From Acidimicrobiia bacterium (lineage in GTDB: Bacteria; Actinomycetota; Acidimicrobiia; Spongiisociales; SHLN01), in assembly GCA_030624805.1 (NCBI GenBank), contig JAUXJL010000054.1:1-9785 (forward strand): a stretch of 9,785 bases of DNA. Direction: 5' to 3'. Of this stretch, positions 6,366-9,785 are shown in pieces. Position numbers and translations under genes: made by a program. The notes beneath the pieces are model-generated. The model searched no databases. It had not been told where the DNA came from and was given only the letters and a program-made list of their open reading frames with translations. Each line of letters starts with the position of its first letter. The first letter of the stretch is position 1.

Positions 6366-6766
6366 CGGAGTGAATCTAGGTGTCCCTGCAACATAACGGT
6401 CGCAGCCATTTTGTCGCGGATATCGCGCCGTTTGGCCCGCCTCACCCCCCCCGCAATGAGGGCATCCTCGGCCAGCTTGGTTGTGAACCGTTCGTCGACC
6501 ATCACGACCTCCAGGCCGGTGTGGGAACCGACTCGTTCTCCCAGCGAGCGGGCGGCCGCAGCCGATGGCCCCTCTGTACCGTCAAGCGAAGTTGGCAGGC
6601 CAACGACGACGGCGTCGACGTCTTCGACGGCGAGGATCTCATCGAGCGCTTCGAAGATCGCCGGTGCGCCGACCACTGCATATGGGCTCGCGATCAGCCG
6701 GGACGAATCGGAGATGGCTATGCCGATCCGCTTGGTTCCGTAGTCGAGTCCGAGTAGGCGTGCCAT
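6362..6766 (-). CDS. ruvX: RuvX/YqgF, RNase H-fold nuclease for 16S rRNA 5'-end maturation
   Basis: A 134-residue protein, the normal family length. The motifs are MARLLGLDYGTKRIGIAISD with the first acidic residue (Asp8), VVVGLPTSLDGTEG (53-66), VVMVDERFTT (88-97) with Asp92 and Glu93, and DKMAATVMLQGHLD near the C-terminus with the last catalytic Asp. YqgF is needed for 16S rRNA 5'-end processing in E. coli, and in actinobacteria the same family has been studied as a Holliday-junction resolvase, which gave the name RuvX. All acidic catalytic positions are present. The start ATG follows the alaS stop directly (TAAATG), and its own TGA overlaps the mltG ATG, so the three genes are one operon. 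It carries no separate Shine-Dalgarno site apart from sequence inside alaS. Confidence 0.95.
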   Translation of the reverse strand: MARLLGLDYGTKRIGIAISDSSRLIASPYAVVGAPAIFEALDEILAVEDVDAVVVGLPTSLDGTEGPSAAAARSLGERVGSHTGLEVVMVDERFTTKLAEDALIAGGVRRAKRRDIRDKMAATVMLQGHLDSLR

Positions 6767-9382
6767 TTACAACGCCGAAAGCAGTCCTCGAACGTGCTCC
6801 CCTGCCCTGGCAAGGGCGTCGTCGAGCAGCGCCCCGTCGGGACCACCTGCCTGAGCTACCTCGTCATCTCCGCCGCCGCCGCCGCCGACCAGGTTGGCCG
6901 GATCCGCGATGAGGCTGCGCGCCGACACTCCGCGCTCTACAAGATCCTTCGACACAACCGCCACCAGCTGGGCCTTGCCGTTGTTCTCGGTTCCCAGGAC
7001 CACGACGGCCGGCTTCACCTTGTCACGGGCTTGGAGCGCCATCAATCGGAGGTCCTCGCTCGAGGCTCCCGGCACCGCCGCCACCACCATGGCGGCGCCC
7101 GCAACTCGTTCGGGGTTAGAGGTGAGGCCGGCGGCAGCGTCCGAGCGATACCTGTCCTCGAACGCTCCAAGGCGCTCCTCCTGATCCATGGTGCGGGCGA
7201 GAAGCGCCGTGAGAGCCGGGCCGACGTTGCCGATACCGGTCTGCAGCGCCTCGGCTGCGCCCTCCAACTCGGACCGCAGCGCGGCGATGTGCTCATAGGC
7301 GGTGGCACCGGTCAGGGCTTCAACCCGGCGCATATTGGAGCCAATGGAACCTTCGCTGGTAACGATCAAGGGTCCGACTTGCCCGGTGGTGGATGTGTGG
7401 GTGCCCCCACAGAGCTCGCGCGAAAAATCTCCGGCCTCCACTACCCGCACTGTTTCCCCATATTTGTCGCCAAAGAACGCAATGGCGCCCATCGCTTCAG
7501 CCTCCTGCTTGGAGGTCTCGAATGCAGTCACGCGAGCGTTCTGAATGACGTGCTCGTTTGCGAGGCGCTCAACCGCCGACAGCTCTTCGACATCGAGAGC
7601 CGCGTGGTGCGAGAAATCGAAACGAAGACGGCCGGCCTCGACCAGAGATCCGGCTTGGCGGGCCTGTTCGCCGAGGATCGACCTAAGGGCCGAGTGAAGG
7701 ATGTGGGTACCCGTGTGGCTCTTGCGAATACGCTCGCGACGATCGCCGTCAATCTCCGCGGTCGCCTCCTGGTCCTGCCGGATGCTACCGGTCGCCACTC
7801 TCACCTGGTGGCTGGTGATGCCGGGTATCGCGAACTGCGTATCCGTGACCATCACCGAACCCGTCTCGGTCCAAATCGTGCCCGAGTCGCCTACCTGGCC
7901 CCCCGCCTCTGCATAGAAAGGTGTCCGGTCGAGAAATACCTCTCCCTGCTCCCCGGCAGACAGGCTCTCAACGGCCGCGCCGTCCCTGAGAAGCGCCACA
8001 ATGCGGCTATTGGAATTCTCGAGGTCGTAGCCGAGGAAGTCGGTGAGATCGACCCCTCCCAGTAGCTTGCGATACTCCTCAGTCTCGGCGGCTACCTCGC
8101 TCCCCTTCCACGCCCGGCGCGCCTGGTCTCGCTGAGCTTCCATTTGTTTGTCAAAGCCATCTCGATCGACGCCAACGCCGCGCTCCGCGGCGATTTCGGT
8201 TGTGACCTCAACCGGGAACCCGTAGGTGTCGTGCAGTTTGAATGCAACAGACCCGGGAAGCACTTCGGACACCCGGGACAGCTCCTCATCCAGCAGGGTG
8301 CTTCCCGTCTCGAGCGTACGACGGAAACTGTCCTCCTCCCGCAAAGCGGTCTCCAGGATGTGATCCCGAGCGCGGCGGAGCTCGGGATAGGCCCCGGCCA
8401 GGGTCTCCACGGTGGCTTCGATAACTGCGCTGGTCACAGGCCCGGTGCCCCCGAGGCTCCAGGCCCGCCGAACCGCCCGACGGATGAGCCGACGGAGAAT
8501 GTAGCCGCGTCCTTCATTCGAAGGCACAACTCCGTCACCTATGAGCAGGGTCATGGCCCGCCCATGATCGGCCAGAATCCTGAGGCTCACATCCACCTGC
8601 TCATCAACGCCGTAGCGCCGGTCGAGGTACCGCTCACCCGCCTCGAGAACCGGCCACACGAGATCGGTTTCAAACACGGTGTCTTTCTCCTGCAGGAGCA
8701 TGGCGACTCGCTCCAGGCCGGCCCCGGTATCGATATTTCTCGCCGGGAGATCACCGATAACGTTATAAGGCACGTCCTGGATGTTCTGCATGAAGACGAG
8801 GTTCCAGAACTCGGTGAAGCGCTCCTCGTCGACAATCGGGCCGCCGTCCTCGCCATAGTCGGGACCCTTGTCGTAGAAGATCTCCGAGGAGGGACCACAT
8901 GGCCCCGGCACTCCCATCTGCCAGAAATTGTCGCGATCGCGCCGCTGCAGCCGCTCGGCCGGCACCCCGACCCCGTCCAGCCAGATCTCAGCTGCTTCGT
9001 TGTCGTCCTTATACACCGTGTACCACAGGCGGTCCGGTTCCAGCCCGAAGACCTCGGTGATCAACTCGTAGGCATAGGGAATCGCCTTCTCTTTGAAGTA
9101 GTCGCCGAAGCTGAAGTTGCCGAGCATCTCGAAGAGAGTGAGGTGGCGGGCCGTGGTGCCGATGATCTCGATATCGCTCGTGCGAGCCACCTTTTGGATG
9201 GTAACCGCCCGGGGGTACGGCGGCTCCTCTTCACCAAGCATGTAAGGCTTGAACTGAACCATTCCGGCATTCGTGAGCAGCAACGTCGGATCGGGAGGAA
9301 CGAGCGAGGCACTCGGGACATGGGTATGGCCGCGTTCAACAAAAAATTCCACAAAACGAGTCCGGATCTGGTTGTGGTCCAT
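6767..9382 (-). CDS. alaS: Alanyl-tRNA synthetase
   Basis: An 871-residue class II synthetase that charges tRNA-Ala and corrects Ser or Gly mischarging. The aminoacylation domain shows TLLLTNAGMVQFKPY (33-47), TARHLTLFEMLGNFSFGDYF (77-96), FWQMGVPGPCGPSSEIFYD (153-171) and NIDTGAGLERV (216-226). Next comes the tRNA-recognition helical region with SNEGRGYILRRLIRRAVRR (288-306). The editing domain has the four zinc or metal ligands expected: His556 and His560 in SHTGTH, and Cys668 and His672 in ELCGGTHT. The C-terminal C-Ala region has the glycine run GGGGGGDDEVAQAGG. The length agrees with the family (E. coli about 875). The start has no purine-rich Shine-Dalgarno site; the 16 bases upstream are mostly pyrimidine (CCTCTTCCCTCTC), so a leaderless or near-leaderless start is possible. 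Met1 lies in the usual place before IRTRFVEFFVERGHT. Confidence 0.98.
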   Translation of the reverse strand: MDHNQIRTRFVEFFVERGHTHVPSASLVPPDPTLLLTNAGMVQFKPYMLGEEEPPYPRAVTIQKVARTSDIEIIGTTARHLTLFEMLGNFSFGDYFKEKAIPYAYELITEVFGLEPDRLWYTVYKDDNEAAEIWLDGVGVPAERLQRRDRDNFWQMGVPGPCGPSSEIFYDKGPDYGEDGGPIVDEERFTEFWNLVFMQNIQDVPYNVIGDLPARNIDTGAGLERVAMLLQEKDTVFETDLVWPVLEAGERYLDRRYGVDEQVDVSLRILADHGRAMTLLIGDGVVPSNEGRGYILRRLIRRAVRRAWSLGGTGPVTSAVIEATVETLAGAYPELRRARDHILETALREEDSFRRTLETGSTLLDEELSRVSEVLPGSVAFKLHDTYGFPVEVTTEIAAERGVGVDRDGFDKQMEAQRDQARRAWKGSEVAAETEEYRKLLGGVDLTDFLGYDLENSNSRIVALLRDGAAVESLSAGEQGEVFLDRTPFYAEAGGQVGDSGTIWTETGSVMVTDTQFAIPGITSHQVRVATGSIRQDQEATAEIDGDRRERIRKSHTGTHILHSALRSILGEQARQAGSLVEAGRLRFDFSHHAALDVEELSAVERLANEHVIQNARVTAFETSKQEAEAMGAIAFFGDKYGETVRVVEAGDFSRELCGGTHTSTTGQVGPLIVTSEGSIGSNMRRVEALTGATAYEHIAALRSELEGAAEALQTGIGNVGPALTALLARTMDQEERLGAFEDRYRSDAAAGLTSNPERVAGAAMVVAAVPGASSEDLRLMALQARDKVKPAVVVLGTENNGKAQLVAVVSKDLVERGVSARSLIADPANLVGGGGGGDDEVAQAGGPDGALLDDALARAGEHVRGLLSAL

Positions 9383-9395
9383 GAGAGGGAAGAGG

Positions 9396-9428
9396 TTAGT
9401 TGTGACTCTTCGATTTCTTGGCCGCCAT
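9396..9428 (-). other. Possible 10-codon leader ORF before alaS
   Basis: ATG at 9428-9426 opens a reading frame MAAKKSKSHN that stops at TAA (9398-9396), 13 bases before the alaS start. It has an in-frame stop just upstream and only a distant GGGGG run as a ribosome site. Translation would cover the distal copy of the GGCCAAGAAATCG element (9423-9411). With only two Ala codons it is not a classical attenuator peptide. Chance is a serious alternative. Confidence 0.15.
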
Positions 9429-9485
9429 CTTTGCGATTTCTTGGCCCCCTTATTCGATGGCGCGCGTCACCGGCCAAGAAATCGC
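9411..9485 (-). promoter_or_regulatory. alaS leader with one arm and two competing pairing partners
   Basis: Read on the minus strand, GCGATTTCTTGGCC (9485-9472) is followed after 25 bases by its exact complement GGCCAAGAAATCGC (9446-9433), and after 9 more bases by a second near-complete copy, GGCCAAGAAATCG (9423-9411). In RNA the first arm could pair with either copy (14 or 13 bp), which gives mutually exclusive hairpins ending 50 or 28 bases before the alaS start. There is no U-tract after either stem, so any effect would be on translation, RNA stability or a non-intrinsic mechanism. It is not a T-box: no specifier loop or T-box consensus is seen. A mobile palindromic remnant is the alternative. 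Confidence 0.4.
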
Positions 9486-9521
9486 GTGCTGCCGCCGAAC
9501 AAACGGATTTCGGACGGCCAA

Positions 9522-9582
9522 GCAACGCGCTTTGGCGTTGCCCAACGCCCTTTGGCGTTGCCCGCCGCAGGCGCCAGACCCA
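9522..9582. repeat. Hairpin repeat copies A and B upstream of alaS
   Basis: Copy A is GCAACGC-GCTTTG-GCGTTGC (9522-9541). Copy B is CAACGCC-CTTT-GGCGTTG (9543-9560), which continues into CCCGCCGCAGGCGCCAGACC. Both stems are perfect 7-bp palindromes. Copy B with its right flank (9543-9582) recurs with one mismatch at 9638-9677. The two copies stand back to back, like REP-type elements. Confidence 0.8.
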
Positions 9583-9636
9583 GAGAAACCCCACCACGAC
9601 CCCCCGCCCGTCGCACTCACGGCAACTGACGGTCAA

Positions 9637-9677
9637 GCAACGCCCTTTGGCGTTGCCCGCCGCAGGCGCCAGGCCCA
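9637..9677. repeat. Hairpin repeat copy C; may double as terminator of the upstream gene
   Basis: GCAACGCC-CTTT-GGCGTTGC (9637-9656), an 8-bp perfect stem with a 4-base loop, is followed by the same 20-base flank as copy B, with a single A/G difference near its end. It begins 1 base after the stop of the minus-strand gene ending at 9679. On that strand the stem is followed by only two T residues, so it could help end transcription or protect the 3' end, but it is a poor intrinsic terminator. Between copies B and C (9583-9636) and from 9486 to 9521 I see nothing else. Confidence 0.75.
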
Positions 9678-9678
9678 C

Positions 9679-9785
9679 CTAGTCCGGTTCGGGGGCTCGC
9701 CTTTTCCCGGGGGTCTCGTCCTTTGTGCGTTGTGCCTGGACCATTGTCACTTCGTCGCCACGTTCGCCGGGTTCATACAGGATCA
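9679..9785 (-). CDS. C-terminal end of an unidentified protein
   Basis: A frame open from the right edge encodes 34 residues before TAG (9681-9679): ILYEPGERGDEVTMVQAQ followed by a charged tail that ends RRAPEPD. The other two frames on this strand hit stops within a few codons, which supports this one. The acidic/basic tail rich in Pro, Lys and Arg looks like a disordered C-terminus. I do not recognise the family. rarA or a small DUF948-type gene often precedes alaS in actinobacteria, but the visible residues match neither C-terminus that I know. The long gap and the repeats between it and alaS suggest alaS has its own promoter. Confidence 0.55.
   Translation of the reverse strand, partial: ILYEPGERGDEVTMVQAQRTKDETPGKRRAPEPD

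Noticed and set aside
6794..8065. A 423-codon plus-strand open frame opposite the C-terminal half of alaS
   Set aside because: Same reason: a shadow of alaS with no recognisable motif and no ribosome site.
9383..9521. T-box riboswitch controlling alaS
   Set aside because: No T-box consensus, specifier loop or terminator/antiterminator with a U-run is visible.
8144..9682. A 512-codon open frame on the plus strand opposite alaS
   Set aside because: It lies antisense to a complete, motif-perfect alaS and its translation resembles no protein. Long antisense frames are normal in high-GC coding DNA.

Overview
The window is a GC-rich stretch (roughly 60% or more by eye) of bacterial chromosome. 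It looks actinobacterial, and an uncultured Acidimicrobiia-like lineage is my best guess. This is an inference from the tight alaS-ruvX-mltG order, the GTG and TTG starts, the weak or absent Shine-Dalgarno sequences, a likely leaderless promoter and the exported Thr/Ser-rich lipoprotein. No rRNA, tRNA, CRISPR array, transposase or integrase is visible.

Layout. (a) 1-762, minus strand, running off the left edge: a MoaD-type sulfur-carrier (beta-grasp) domain that keeps its Gly-Gly motif but continues without a stop into a polytopic membrane domain, possibly CdsA-like. (b) 763-950: divergent intergenic region with a 14-bp perfect palindrome next to the minus-strand start. (c) 951-4895, plus strand: four tightly spaced genes. 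They encode a single-pass membrane-anchored protein with two internally duplicated extracytoplasmic modules, the ribosome-associated GTPase HflX, a small lipoprotein with a PsbP/DUF1795-like domain, and the PLP-forming oxidase PdxH. (d) 4896-5234: convergent intergenic region with an array of 15 clean heptanucleotide repeats followed by a cluster of small perfect hairpins, one of which could serve as a terminator. (e) 9382-5235, minus strand: the operon alaS-ruvX-mltG, with a zero-base junction and a 4-base overlap. (f) 9383-9678: alaS leader with two copies of a 40-bp hairpin-bearing repeat, plus a 14-bp arm that can pair with either of two downstream partners. (g) 9679-9785, minus strand: C-terminal end of an unidentified gene.

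How the genes work together. Most are housekeeping genes: alanyl-tRNA charging, processing of the 16S rRNA 5' end (RuvX/YqgF), termination of glycan strands (MltG), ribosome rescue/splitting (HflX) and vitamin B6 salvage (PdxH). The two exported proteins of unknown function flank hflX and probably share its transcript. The least ordinary items are the MoaD-membrane fusion, the heptad array, and the hairpin clusters that lie on both sides of the alaS operon.
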